A stretch of DNA of 64,000 nucleotides from an uncultured Eisenbergiella sp. (GCA_947627215.1 CANQVD010000010.1:1-64000), one strand, 5' to 3'; numbered from the stretch's first letter, positions 26,622-34,848 are shown. The notes: generated by a model not told the origin, from the letters alone. Numbers and translations are program-made.

Positions 26622-26669
26622 ATATATAGTCTGCCTATATATCCGATTATATATAGACAGCCTATATAT
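26622..26669. promoter_or_regulatory. Double PadR operator
   Basis: Two 21-bp palindromes, ATATATAG-N5-CTATATAT, at 26622-26642 (N5 TCTGC) and 26649-26669 (N5 ACAGC), centres 27 bp apart. The second fills the spacer between -35 and -10, the first covers the start-site region. This is a textbook repressor arrangement. Confidence 0.8.
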
Positions 26670-26674
26670 GTCAA
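26646..26674 (-). promoter_or_regulatory. padR promoter
   Basis: Minus strand TTGACA (26669-26674), 17-base spacer, TATAAT (26646-26651): exact consensus in both hexamers. Such a strong promoter makes sense under tight repression by the overlapping operators. Confidence 0.85.
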
Positions 26675-26749
26675 GCTATGTTTTGAAAAAAATCCCCGGC
26701 TCCTGCGGCGCGCGGTCTGTCGGCACGGGCGGGCGGGGATATCCGCAGA

Positions 26750-29700
26750 TCACTCCACCCGCACGCTGCTGCCGGGGCCGTCCGCCCCGCGCTTCTTCGT
26801 CACCACGATCCTGCGCTCGATGCGCTCCTTCAACTCCGGCACATGGGAAATGATCCCCACCAGACGGTCCCCCTCCGAAAGACGCTCCAGCGCCTTCATG
26901 GCCTGATCCAGCGTCTCCTCATCCAGCGAACCAAAGCCCTCATCCACGAACATGGTATCCAGCCGGATCCCGCCGGCGCCGGACTGGATCTCATCGGACA
27001 GCCCCAGCGCCAGGGACAGCGCGGCCTGAAAGGTCTCCCCGCCGGAAAGCGTGCGCACGCTGCGCGTCGTGGCGTTATAATGGTCGATCACATCCAGCTC
27101 CAGACCGGCCTTGACCTTCAGATCCCCGCTCTCCTGCCGTTTCAGCTCATACTGTCCGCCGCTCATCACCAGCAGACGCAGGTTTGCCCGGCGGATGATC
27201 CGGTCAAAATACGTCATCTGGACCCAGGTCTCCAGCTCGATCTTCCGTTTGCCCGAAAGCGTCCCGCCGGCCGTATCCGCCAGCGCCTTCACCTGCACAT
27301 AGTCCTCCTCCACCCGTCCCAGCCGCTCCCATTTCCCGGAAACCGCGTCGAAAATGCTCTGATTCCGTTTCAGGGCGGCATACAGCTCCGTCCGCCTGCC
27401 GCTGTACCCGCTGCGCCGGGCGTTCAGCGCCTCCCGTTCTTCCGCGAGCCGTTCCTCCGCCGTCTCTTCCGCGCCCTCCAACTGTCTGCGCAGCGCCTCC
27501 GCCGCCGCGTTCAGGGCAGCCTCCTGCGTCCGGCAGGTCTGCAGCTTCTGCTTCGCCTGTTCCAGGCGTTCCTCCAGCAGGCGCAGGGCATCCCGATCCT
27601 CCGAAAGCCGCGCCTCCGCTTCTTCCCGGCTCTGACCCTCCAGGAGCCGGCCGCGCTCCGCGATCCGTTCCTCCTGCCGTTCCTGCTCCACCGCAAGCCG
27701 GGCCAGCAGCAGCTCTTCCCTGCGGATTCCGTCATCCAGTCCGTCTCTCTCCCGTTCCCATTGCCCCATCCGTTCTTCCAGGCGCCGCTTTTCCTTCAGC
27801 CGCTCCCCGTTTTGCAAAAGCCTTTCCTGTAAAAGCCGCCGCGCCTCTGTCAGACAGCCTGCGGCGACGTCCGCCGCGCCCTGCGCATCCTGCCTGTCGC
27901 AGCCGCTCAGCTCTCCCGCCCAGACCGCGGACGGATCCCACAGGCAGTCGGAAAGCCGGGCGGCCGCATCCTCGTACCGGATCCGGAGGGCTTCCTCCCG
28001 CTGCTTCGTTTCCTGCGACGTCCGCCGCGCCTCTGCCGCTTCGGTCTCCGTCCTTTCCCGCTCCGCTTCCAGCGCCCTTCTCCGGCGCAGATCCTCTTCG
28101 ATACGGGTCAGCTCCGCCCGCCGCTGCTCCAGAAGGGCATCCAGCCGTGTACAGGCCTCCTCCGGCGTCATATCCTCCCGCCCCGTGCAGAGCAGAATTT
28201 CCTTTTGCAGCTTTTCCTCCGCCGCCTCCAGCGTCTCCCGCAGATGTCCCGCGGCCGCACTGCTGCGCTCCGCTCCGGCCTCGGCCGCAGAAAGCTTTTT
28301 CTTCTCCGCCTCCAGCGTCTCCCGCCGGGGCGCGTCCGCGGACGGACGGGCGGGCATGGGATGATGGACGGAGCCGCATACCGGACAGCGCTCTCCTTCC
28401 CGCAGCCTTTCCGCCAGCATTCCCGCCTGTTCGTCCAGAAACAGACGTTCCATCCGGCCATAGGACTCCCGCATGCGGTCGCGCTCCGCGGCCGCCTTCC
28501 GATATGCCTCCTGGCTGAGCCGAAGTCTGCCGCATGTCCGGTTCCGTTCCTCCAGCAGCTCTCCCAGCAGCTTCCGCTGCCGTTCTCTTTCCGAAAGCTC
28601 CGCTTTTCCGGCCTCTAACTGCGCCTCCAGGCCCTGAAGCGGCGCGAGCTGCGCAGCCTGCTCCCGCAGACGGCTCTCCAGCCCTTCCGCCCGTGCGCCG
28701 GCATCCGAAAGCGCTTTCCGAAGGCTGTTCCTCTCCTCAGCGAAACGCCCCGTCTCCTCCGTCAGCCCCTCCAGCCGTGCCGCCGCGCCGTCCAGCCGTT
28801 CCCTCTCGCGCGCCAGACGTTCCTTTTCCTCTCCCGCGTCCTGCAGCGAAAGCAGACGTTCCTGTCCGGAAGCGATCTGCGCTGTCAACTCCTTCCGCGC
28901 CTCCGTGCGGGCCGCGTTTTCCCGCGACCGACGTCCGATCTCCTCCGCCCGCCGGTCCGCTTCCTTCCGATCCGTCTCCTGTTTCTCAAACAGAGAAAGC
29001 TTTTCCGTTCCTGTCCGCACCGCTTCCTGTCGGGCGAGGAGCAGCGGCCGGTTTTCCTCCGCCTCCCGAAAGCTTCTCTCCGCCGCCTCGCGTTCCCCGC
29101 GCGCGCCGCCCAGCTCCTTCTCCTTCCTGTCAAGCTCTTCCCGAAGCTGCCGCTGCTGCCGCGCCCGGCCCAGCCGCTGGTCCGCCTGTCCGAGCTCCTT
29201 CTCCAGGCGGTCCATCTTTTCGGTGAGGATCCGAAGGCTCTCCCGGTCCCGCTCCAGAAGCTCCCGCAAAAGCTCCAGCCCTCTGGCGGCCCTTCCTTCA
29301 TATCTCACGGCGCTCAGCTCCAAAAGCTCCGCCTGCAGCTCCGGGTGATCCAGACACACCGCATCGTCCAGGGACTGCTGAATGCTCCTGCGCAGCTCAT
29401 CATAATCCTTCCACCGGCTTTTCACCTCGTCGCGGAGGCGGTTCTGCAGCTCCTGATACAGTCCCGTGTGAAAAATCTGTCGGAAAATCGCGCTGCGCTG
29501 TTCGGTTCCCGCGATCAGAAGCTTCTGAAAATCCCCCTGCGCGATCATGGCGATCTGGGTGAACTGCCGGTAATCCAAACCGATCAGCTCCGTCACCGCC
29601 CGGGTCACCTCCCGCGCCCGGGTCACCGGCGGACGTCCGTCAGAAAAGCGCAGCTCCGCGTCTCCCTTCTGCAGCGTGAGCCCGTTCCCCCGATCCTTCG

Positions 29701-30001
29701 GCCTCCAGTATTCCGGGTTGCGCCGCACCGTATAGCACTTCCCCCGATAAAGAAAGGTGAGCTCCACGAACGTCGGCACATCCGCCGCCGCATACTTGCT
29801 GCGCAGCATCCCCGCCTGGCGCACGCCGCCGCTGGCCTCTCCATAAAGCGCGAAGGTGATGGCGTCGAAAACCGTGGTCTTTCCCGCCCCGGTATCCCCG
29901 GTGATCAGGTACAGCCCCCTCTCTCCCAGCTTCGTGAAATCGATCTGTTCGGTCTGCGCATAGGGCCCGAAGGCGCTGACCGTCATCCTCTGCGGTTTCA
30001 T
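26750..30001 (-). CDS. sbcC: Exonuclease subunit SbcC
   Basis: ATPase subunit of the SbcCD nuclease that cleaves DNA hairpins and blocked ends; 1083 residues. Walker A is GDTGAGKTT near residue 37, the ABC signature LSGGE near residue 990, and Walker B DTMFVDEGFGSLDE follows. Between them lies a long antiparallel coiled coil rich in Glu, Arg and Ala with the zinc hook CPVCG near its centre. It overlaps sbcD by 4 bases (ATGA type), so the subunits are translationally coupled. SbcCD activity on long palindromes is relevant to the giant palindromes in this window. Confidence 0.96.
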   Translation of the reverse strand: MKPQRMTVSAFGPYAQTEQIDFTKLGERGLYLITGDTGAGKTTVFDAITFALYGEASGGVRQAGMLRSKYAAADVPTFVELTFLYRGKCYTVRRNPEYWRPKDRGNGLTLQKGDAELRFSDGRPPVTRAREVTRAVTELIGLDYRQFTQIAMIAQGDFQKLLIAGTEQRSAIFRQIFHTGLYQELQNRLRDEVKSRWKDYDELRRSIQQSLDDAVCLDHPELQAELLELSAVRYEGRAARGLELLRELLERDRESLRILTEKMDRLEKELGQADQRLGRARQQRQLREELDRKEKELGGARGEREAAERSFREAEENRPLLLARQEAVRTGTEKLSLFEKQETDRKEADRRAEEIGRRSRENAARTEARKELTAQIASGQERLLSLQDAGEEKERLARERERLDGAAARLEGLTEETGRFAEERNSLRKALSDAGARAEGLESRLREQAAQLAPLQGLEAQLEAGKAELSERERQRKLLGELLEERNRTCGRLRLSQEAYRKAAAERDRMRESYGRMERLFLDEQAGMLAERLREGERCPVCGSVHHPMPARPSADAPRRETLEAEKKKLSAAEAGAERSSAAAGHLRETLEAAEEKLQKEILLCTGREDMTPEEACTRLDALLEQRRAELTRIEEDLRRRRALEAERERTETEAAEARRTSQETKQREEALRIRYEDAAARLSDCLWDPSAVWAGELSGCDRQDAQGAADVAAGCLTEARRLLQERLLQNGERLKEKRRLEERMGQWERERDGLDDGIRREELLLARLAVEQERQEERIAERGRLLEGQSREEAEARLSEDRDALRLLEERLEQAKQKLQTCRTQEAALNAAAEALRRQLEGAEETAEERLAEEREALNARRSGYSGRRTELYAALKRNQSIFDAVSGKWERLGRVEEDYVQVKALADTAGGTLSGKRKIELETWVQMTYFDRIIRRANLRLLVMSGGQYELKRQESGDLKVKAGLELDVIDHYNATTRSVRTLSGGETFQAALSLALGLSDEIQSGAGGIRLDTMFVDEGFGSLDEETLDQAMKALERLSEGDRLVGIISHVPELKERIERRIVVTKKRGADGPGSSVRVE

Positions 30002-31239
30002 CGCGTCTCCCCTCCCTCCAGCTCCTCAAACAGCCGGCCGATCAGAGCCGTCTGTGCCTCCGACATGGGGCGGTTATTCTGCAGCTCATAAAACGCCACG
30101 AACAGCGCCTGTCCCGACTTCTCCTCCTCCGCCTCTGCGCTCTCCACGGACCGGTTTTCCCGGGTACGCCGGTTGTCATACTCCAGCCGCAGCAGATTCG
30201 GATAGATCACCCGCAGCTTCTGCATACCGTCCGGCACATCCTCCTCATCCGTCAACGTAATCTGTATATAGTCACGGGTATTCGTATTTTCATAGAAGGA
30301 CCGCGCCGTCACCTCCAGATACGTCCCCCGCACCCTGCGCATATCCCGCAGGGGCACAAGCGGCCTCTCCCGCACCGTCACATCTCCCTTTTTCCCCAGC
30401 TCCACCACGGTCACGGATTTCTCCTGCCCGCACTCCGAAAAGGAATATTTTAACGGCGTCCCGCAATAACGCACGGTCTGCCTGCCCACATACTGGGGAC
30501 TGTGAATATGCCCCAGCGCCGTATAATCGAACGCCTCGAATACCGACGCGTCCACGTTGTCCAGGCCGCCCACCGAGAAATCCTCCGACTCGCACCGGCT
30601 GGCGCCGGTCACGAACTGATGGGCCACCAAAACATTCCGCCGGGATCTGTCCACGCAAAGCCGGGAGACGGCGGCCTGCAGCGCCGCCTGATAGCTGCCG
30701 GTTTCCAAAAGCTGTTCCGCATTTTCCGAAAGCGGCCCCACAGCCTCCGCAGACCGCTCCGCATCCGCCGCCGCATCCGGCTCCGCTTCCCCGTTTCGTT
30801 CCCGCGCCTCCTTTTCCAGCGCGTGCCGCACCGTGGAGGGCCTCAGAAAGGGAAGCAGCCAGACCGCCGTCTCGCCCCATTCATCCCGCAGAATCACCGG
30901 CTCCACGGTCCCGTCATACGGGGGCGAAATATAAACGCCCCGCCCGCTCATGAGCCGCGCGCCGAAGGCCAGCCGCTCCGGCGAGTCATGATTCCCGCTG
31001 ACCGCGAACACCGGAATCCCCAGATCTGCCAGCCGGGTCAGAAATCCGTCGCAAAGCCGCACCGCCTCCGCCGAAGGGACCGCCTTATCATAGATGTCCC
31101 CCGCGATCAGCACCCCGTCCGGCTTTTCCTCCTCCGCAACGGACAGAATCTGTTCCAGAATATATTTCTGATCCTCCAGCATGGACGCCTCGTAAACCCG
31201 TTTCCCCAGATGGAGGTCCGACAAATGCAGAAATTTCAT
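29998..31239 (-). CDS. sbcD: Exonuclease subunit SbcD
   Basis: Mn-dependent nuclease subunit of SbcCD; about 413 residues from ATG 31239 (MKFLHLSDLHLGKRV) behind AAGGAGA. Phosphoesterase motifs are DLHLG, GDIYDKA, SGNHDSPE and GHIHSPQ. The C-terminal part matches the SbcD capping region. A long Glu/Ala-rich insert near residues 170-200 is not part of the core. First gene of the sbcDC unit, following the HPr terminator. Confidence 0.96.
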   Translation of the reverse strand: MKFLHLSDLHLGKRVYEASMLEDQKYILEQILSVAEEEKPDGVLIAGDIYDKAVPSAEAVRLCDGFLTRLADLGIPVFAVSGNHDSPERLAFGARLMSGRGVYISPPYDGTVEPVILRDEWGETAVWLLPFLRPSTVRHALEKEARERNGEAEPDAAADAERSAEAVGPLSENAEQLLETGSYQAALQAAVSRLCVDRSRRNVLVAHQFVTGASRCESEDFSVGGLDNVDASVFEAFDYTALGHIHSPQYVGRQTVRYCGTPLKYSFSECGQEKSVTVVELGKKGDVTVRERPLVPLRDMRRVRGTYLEVTARSFYENTNTRDYIQITLTDEEDVPDGMQKLRVIYPNLLRLEYDNRRTRENRSVESAEAEEEKSGQALFVAFYELQNNRPMSEAQTALIGRLFEELEGGETR

Positions 31240-31293
31240 ATTCTTCTCCTTTTTGACCATTCTATCACACTTCCGGAGACAAAAAAAGGACAG

Positions 31294-31337
31294 AAAAAAC
31301 CCTTCTGCCTGAAGGGGGGAGGGTGGCAGAAGGGTTT
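31294..31337 (-). terminator. Terminator of the HPr-like gene
   Basis: Thirteen-bp perfect stem AAACCCTTCTGCC/GGCAGAAGGGTTT (31297-31309 with 31325-31337), 15-base G-rich loop, and a T run on the minus strand that continues past the stem. It lies about 50 bp after the HPr-like stop. Confidence 0.88.
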
Positions 31338-31386
31338 CAAAAAAGGGGGGTATTAGTATATAAAAAAGAGGGGGTACGCTAAATTG

Positions 31387-31614
31387 TTATGCGATGGCGA
31401 ACTTGCTGATCGCATCCGCAAATTCATTGCTCTCACCATGGCACTGTACAGTGAAGGTCTTCGCAAGTCCCAGACTGAACACGCCCATGATGGACTTCGC
31501 ATCCACGATCGCCGAATCACATTTGACATCCACATCGAAATCACACCGCATTGCCGCACGGACGAACTCTTTTACATCCTCGGCGTGATTCAGACGAATC
31601 CTTATCTGGCTCAC
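31387..31614 (-). CDS. HPr-like protein lacking the phosphorylatable histidine (Crh-like)
   Basis: A 75-residue HPr-fold protein. The Ser-46 region KSIMGVFSLGLAK is fully conserved, so HPr kinase could phosphorylate it. The usual GIHARPA loop with His-15 is replaced by AEDVKEF, with a shorter N-terminus, so it cannot carry phosphate in sugar uptake. This pattern recalls Bacillus Crh, a catabolite-repression co-factor. The start is GTG 31614, with GGATGAGG upstream. It has its own strong promoter (31689-31716) and terminator, so it is a single-gene unit. A role as CcpA co-regulator is inferred from the residues only. Confidence 0.85.
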   Translation of the reverse strand: MSQIRIRLNHAEDVKEFVRAAMRCDFDVDVKCDSAIVDAKSIMGVFSLGLAKTFTVQCHGESNEFADAISKFAIA

Positions 31615-31688
31615 ATGGCCTCATCCTTTCTCACAGTCAAAACAGCCAGTTGAATCAATTTCTTGTGTTTTCGCCTTTCGTTAATCCT

Positions 31689-31716
31689 ATTGTATTCTTT
31701 TTCCGGGAATTGTCAA
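31689..31716 (-). promoter_or_regulatory. Promoter of the HPr-like gene
   Basis: Minus strand TTGACA (31711-31716), 16-base spacer, TACAAT (31689-31694), about 75 bases before the GTG start. The divergent gap 31615-32039 is AT-rich and otherwise holds only this promoter and that of the SGNH gene. Confidence 0.75.
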
Positions 31717-31909
31717 CTGCCAAAAAACAGGCTTCAAAATAGGTAATTTGTATTTTCTGCAAAATTTATCAAAGAAAACCGGCAGGTCCGTCTGCTCTTT
31801 TCACATTCTCCGCTGTCAAATCCCGCAAAAAGTGAAATCGTTCTCACATATTTTGCATAAAAAATGTTTTTTTGTTGGTTAAAATTTCAGCAAATATTTT
31901 TTTCTTTCA

Positions 31910-31938
31910 TTGACATTCCCCATCACGCAGAGTACACT
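31910..31938 (+). promoter_or_regulatory. Promoter of the SGNH hydrolase gene
   Basis: TTGACA (31910-31915), 17-base spacer, TACACT (31933-31938), about 100 bases before the start codon. The A/T-rich tract just upstream (31840-31905) could act as an UP element. Confidence 0.7.
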
Positions 31939-32039
31939 ATTGATGAACAGAAGGCATTTTTTGTATCCGCACCCGTATCTGCGTCCGGAAACGGCCGGCG
32001 GTCTTTGCGCGGCACGCTTTCCGCATGGAGGAGAAGCCC

Positions 32040-32696
32040 ATGAAAAAAACCATCGTATGCTTCGGGGATTCCAACACACACGGATATTGTTCCGCCACAG
32101 GCGGCCGTTTCGACGAGGGCCGGCGCTGGCCACGCCTTTTGCAGGCCTATCTGGGAGAGGACTGGCACGTGATCGAGGAGGGACTGTGCGGCCGCACCAC
32201 CGTCTTCGACGATCCTCTGAACGAGGGTATGAACGGCCTTTCCGCGCTTTACGGCTGCCTGATGTCGCATGAGCCCGTGGATCTTCTGATCATCATGCTG
32301 GGGACCGCCGATGTCAAGGCGCGCTTTTGCGCCAGCGCCCAGAACATCGCTCACGGCCTGGAGCGGCTGACCAGAAAAGCCATGTCCGTCCAGGAGGCAT
32401 GGCGCAATACGCCCAACATCCTGCTGATCGCCCCCGCCCCCATCGATCCCGGATATGAGGACACGTACGCGGAAGGGGAAATGGGCCCCGGCTGCTCGGA
32501 AAAATCCTGCGAACTGGCCGACTGGTATCTGGACGTGGCGGACCGGCTGGACTGTCATTTTCTCGATGCCGGCGCGCTGAACCTGACCATGCACCCCAAC
32601 GACCATATCCATCTGGACGAAAGAAGCCATCGGGTGCTGGCACGGCATCTGGCGGGATTGATCCCATCCCTTTTCCCGGCCAGGGATGACATCTGA
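32040..32696 (+). CDS. SGNH/GDSL hydrolase with altered block III
   Basis: Cytoplasmic SGNH-fold esterase of 218 residues from ATG 32040, behind GGAGGAG. Block I CFGDSNTHGY has the nucleophile Ser, block II Gly is in CGRTTVFDD, and block V DHIHLDERSH has the Asp and His. Block III should read GTND but here is LGTADVK: the Asn that helps form the oxyanion hole is Ala. The enzyme may be weakened or work on a different substrate. Relatives are often annotated as lipase or arylesterase; the true substrate is probably an acetylated small molecule or glycan. Confidence 0.88.
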   Translation: MKKTIVCFGDSNTHGYCSATGGRFDEGRRWPRLLQAYLGEDWHVIEEGLCGRTTVFDDPLNEGMNGLSALYGCLMSHEPVDLLIIMLGTADVKARFCASAQNIAHGLERLTRKAMSVQEAWRNTPNILLIAPAPIDPGYEDTYAEGEMGPGCSEKSCELADWYLDVADRLDCHFLDAGALNLTMHPNDHIHLDERSHRVLARHLAGLIPSLFPARDDI

Positions 32697-32743
32697 GCCC
32701 CGATGAGGTTCAGGCCGGAAACGGCGGACGGATCCGGAGGATT

Positions 32744-33700
32744 CTAACCGAAAAAGCAGAACGCCGCCACCGCCAGCAGCGCCTGCAGGATCACGTACCG
32801 CGCCACCACCTGGGAATCGGACCAGCCGATGTTCCTGCGGACATGATCATGGAGCGGCGTCCTCGTGTTTTTCAGGATCGAAATCTTCATGTGGCGCTTC
32901 AGGAACAGCTTCACCAGCCCGATCCCGCCGTCCGCGATCGTCACACCGGCCAGCAGGAGATAGATAAACGGATTTTCCGATTTCAGCGCCACGATCGCGA
33001 TATAAAAGCCCAGCGCGCGGGAACCGGCGTCCCCCATCAGCATGCTGCTGGGGGAGGAATTGAAGTACAGATAGGCGAACAGCACCGCCACGAACAGAAA
33101 ATTCCCCATGGCGTAAAGGCCCAGCGTCTCCCGATACAGAACCGCGAAGGAAAGCAGGGTCACGCTGCTCAGGCTGGCGCACAGCCCGTCCACTCCGTCG
33201 GAACAGTTGGTCACATTGACCGCGCCCCAGAAGAGGATCACGGCCAGCACAAAATAGACTGCCTTCGGAAGCATAAGCTCCACCGGCCCGATCCAGACCT
33301 CCGCGTCATTGAAATTCAGGAAGGTGATCACCGCCATGACGGAAATGATCAGATCGATGGTCCCCTTCAGGTATTCATTCCACGGCTTCTCGGACGCATC
33401 GTCCAGATACCCGCTCATCATCATGGCGAACAGCAGAATCGCGTAGATCAAATATTCCCGGTCCACCGGCAGAAAAAGAAAGCTCCCCGCCAGAAAACAG
33501 AGCACGAACGTGAACCCGACGCCGCGCAGCTTTCCTTTGGAGAGCGCGCCGTTCACCGCGAACGCCCGCCCGTGATCGCTGGGCAGGAACGGGAACGGAT
33601 GCTTCAGCAATAAAAACGTGAAGGCAAAGGTAACAACCGCTCCCAGCATGACGATTTGCTCCGGTTTCAGAAATTGCGTCCAGAAAACGTACATGTTCAT
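32744..33700 (-). CDS. MraY-like glycosyl-1-phosphate transferase
   Basis: Membrane enzyme of 318 residues with about nine to ten hydrophobic segments that should move a sugar-1-phosphate from a UDP-sugar to undecaprenyl phosphate. NCSDGVDGLCASLSS and GDAGSRALGFYIA are the conserved cytoplasmic loops with metal-binding Asp residues; LHDHVRRN matches the C-terminal His-rich loop. It stands alone rather than in a murein gene cluster, so it may be an additional copy or serve a secondary polymer. A -10 (TATAAT) is at 33790-33795. Confidence 0.87.
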   Translation of the reverse strand: MNMYVFWTQFLKPEQIVMLGAVVTFAFTFLLLKHPFPFLPSDHGRAFAVNGALSKGKLRGVGFTFVLCFLAGSFLFLPVDREYLIYAILLFAMMMSGYLDDASEKPWNEYLKGTIDLIISVMAVITFLNFNDAEVWIGPVELMLPKAVYFVLAVILFWGAVNVTNCSDGVDGLCASLSSVTLLSFAVLYRETLGLYAMGNFLFVAVLFAYLYFNSSPSSMLMGDAGSRALGFYIAIVALKSENPFIYLLLAGVTIADGGIGLVKLFLKRHMKISILKNTRTPLHDHVRRNIGWSDSQVVARYVILQALLAVAAFCFFG

Positions 33701-33789
33701 CCTCTCTCCCGGACCTCGCAGCGCTGCCGCCCGGGCGCGGCGTCCTGTCGTTTTTCGAAAAGCCGTCTCTTTTTCCGCGCCGCTTCCTT

Positions 33790-33795
33790 ATTATA
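33790..33795 (-). promoter_or_regulatory. Putative -10 of the MraY-like gene
   Basis: Perfect minus-strand TATAAT about 90 bases before the start; the -35 is poor (TGGTTG at 17 bases). It lies between palindrome C and the gene, so the gene is separate from the PII/DUF1538 transcript. Confidence 0.45.
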
Positions 33796-33860
33796 ACGCA
33801 ACTTCGCCGATCCAACCACTGAAATTTCCGGTTTTTGAAAATTTATTCCATGCTCCCCTC

Positions 33861-34115
33861 CAACCAGCAGCTCCCGCCAGACGCCCCGGCAGAAAACGCC
33901 GCCGCCCGCCGCAGGGGTACATTCCATTTTCCCGGACCGTTAGAAAAACGCTCGGTCCAAGAGCTGCTTCGCACCTCTGGCGAAGCGAGCCCTTCGGGCG
34001 AAGCTGAGTTTAGCACCGCTGCGTTTTTCTCGAGCGCGAGCGTATCCGGAAAAGGAATGCACCCCTGCGGCGGGCGGCGGCGTTTTCTGCCGTGGCGTCT
34101 GGCGGGAGCTGTTGA
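33861..34115. repeat. Giant imperfect palindrome, copy C
   Basis: About 255 bp. Outer arms (core 33869-33937 with about 34045-34110) match with rare mismatches. Core CCCGGACCGT is at 33931-33940 and the one-sided motif TCGAGCGCGAGCGTATCCGG at 34030-34049. The inner part pairs AGAAAAACGC with GCGTTTTTCT and holds a small hairpin AGCCCTTCGGGC. The inner right half is clearly homologous to copy B (GCTGAGTTTAGCACC against GCTGAGCTTAGAACC) while the outer arms are not. It starts about 13 bp after the PII gene stop. The gap 33701-34127 contains only this element and the -10 above. Confidence 0.86.
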
Positions 34116-34127
34116 CGGGGGCTGGCT

Positions 34128-34829
34128 TTATGCCTCCTCCGGCTCTTCCTCGTCCTCCTCGATCAGCCGCATCCCGGCCGTCTCGGTGACGGGCAGCGAG
34201 AACACGATGGCCTTGGCCTTGCTGTCCATCCCTGCCTCCTGCATGATCGCCTTCATGATGCCGTTCTTGTCCTCTTTCTTCGTCACCATAAAGATCATTT
34301 CCTTTTCCGCGGCGAGGGAGACGCCCAGGAACTTCTCCGCTTTTTCCACGCCGGTGCCCTTGGCGTGGATGACCGTGCCGCCGGGGGCCCTGGCCACCCG
34401 CGCCGCGTCCATGATCGGTTCGATATATCCCTGATTCGCTATCACCACGAGAAGCTCATATTTCGTATCCTTCAAAACGCTCTCCTCCCCTTTCTGGAAT
34501 TCCCGTCCTTCCATGAGAAACTGCAGTTGTTTCTTCCCGCCGATGCTGCTCAGCGGCACGATGAACGCGATGCCGGTGCCGGGAATGTCGATCCGCATCT
34601 GCCGCTGCAGGCCCTGTCTGATCTTTTTCCATTCCTCTCCTGTCACGAAGGTGAACAGGATTGCTTTTTCGGAAGCCTCCAGCCCGAAGGTGTCCAGCAC
34701 CTCCGAGGCGGCAGTCCCCTGCCCCATGGCCTGAAGCAGCATCGTCACATTGTATTCCTTATAAAGGGCCAGAAACCGGCGCACCTGATTGCGGTCGCTG
34801 ATGGTGGCCATCAGATAGATCTCGCTCAT
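34128..34829 (-). CDS. Tandem PII-like regulator partner of DUF1538
   Basis: A 233-residue protein made of two PII/GlnB-like ferredoxin folds. The first runs about residues 1-110 (VTMLLQAMGQGTAASEVL, IVPLSSIGGKK), the second about 120-225 (YELLVVIANQGYIEPIMDAA, GGTVIHAKGTG, MVTKKEDKNGIM). The second keeps a T-loop-like region. It lies 19 bases downstream of the DUF1538 membrane gene. PII proteins gate transporters according to nucleotides or 2-oxoglutarate, so control of the DUF1538 protein is likely. Ends in an acidic tail. Confidence 0.87.
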   Translation of the reverse strand: MSEIYLMATISDRNQVRRFLALYKEYNVTMLLQAMGQGTAASEVLDTFGLEASEKAILFTFVTGEEWKKIRQGLQRQMRIDIPGTGIAFIVPLSSIGGKKQLQFLMEGREFQKGEESVLKDTKYELLVVIANQGYIEPIMDAARVARAPGGTVIHAKGTGVEKAEKFLGVSLAAEKEMIFMVTKKEDKNGIMKAIMQEAGMDSKAKAIVFSLPVTETAGMRLIEEDEEEPEEA

Positions 34830-34848
34830 ACCCTACTCCCCTCCGCCG

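Noticed and set aside
32744-33700. The housekeeping mraY of the cell-wall cluster
   Set aside because: No mur, fts or pbp genes surround it, so it is only called MraY-like.
3876-34115. Palindromes as invertible promoters (phase variation)
   Set aside because: The segment between the arms is itself a hairpin, has no clear promoter, and no invertase gene is close. Flipping would change little.
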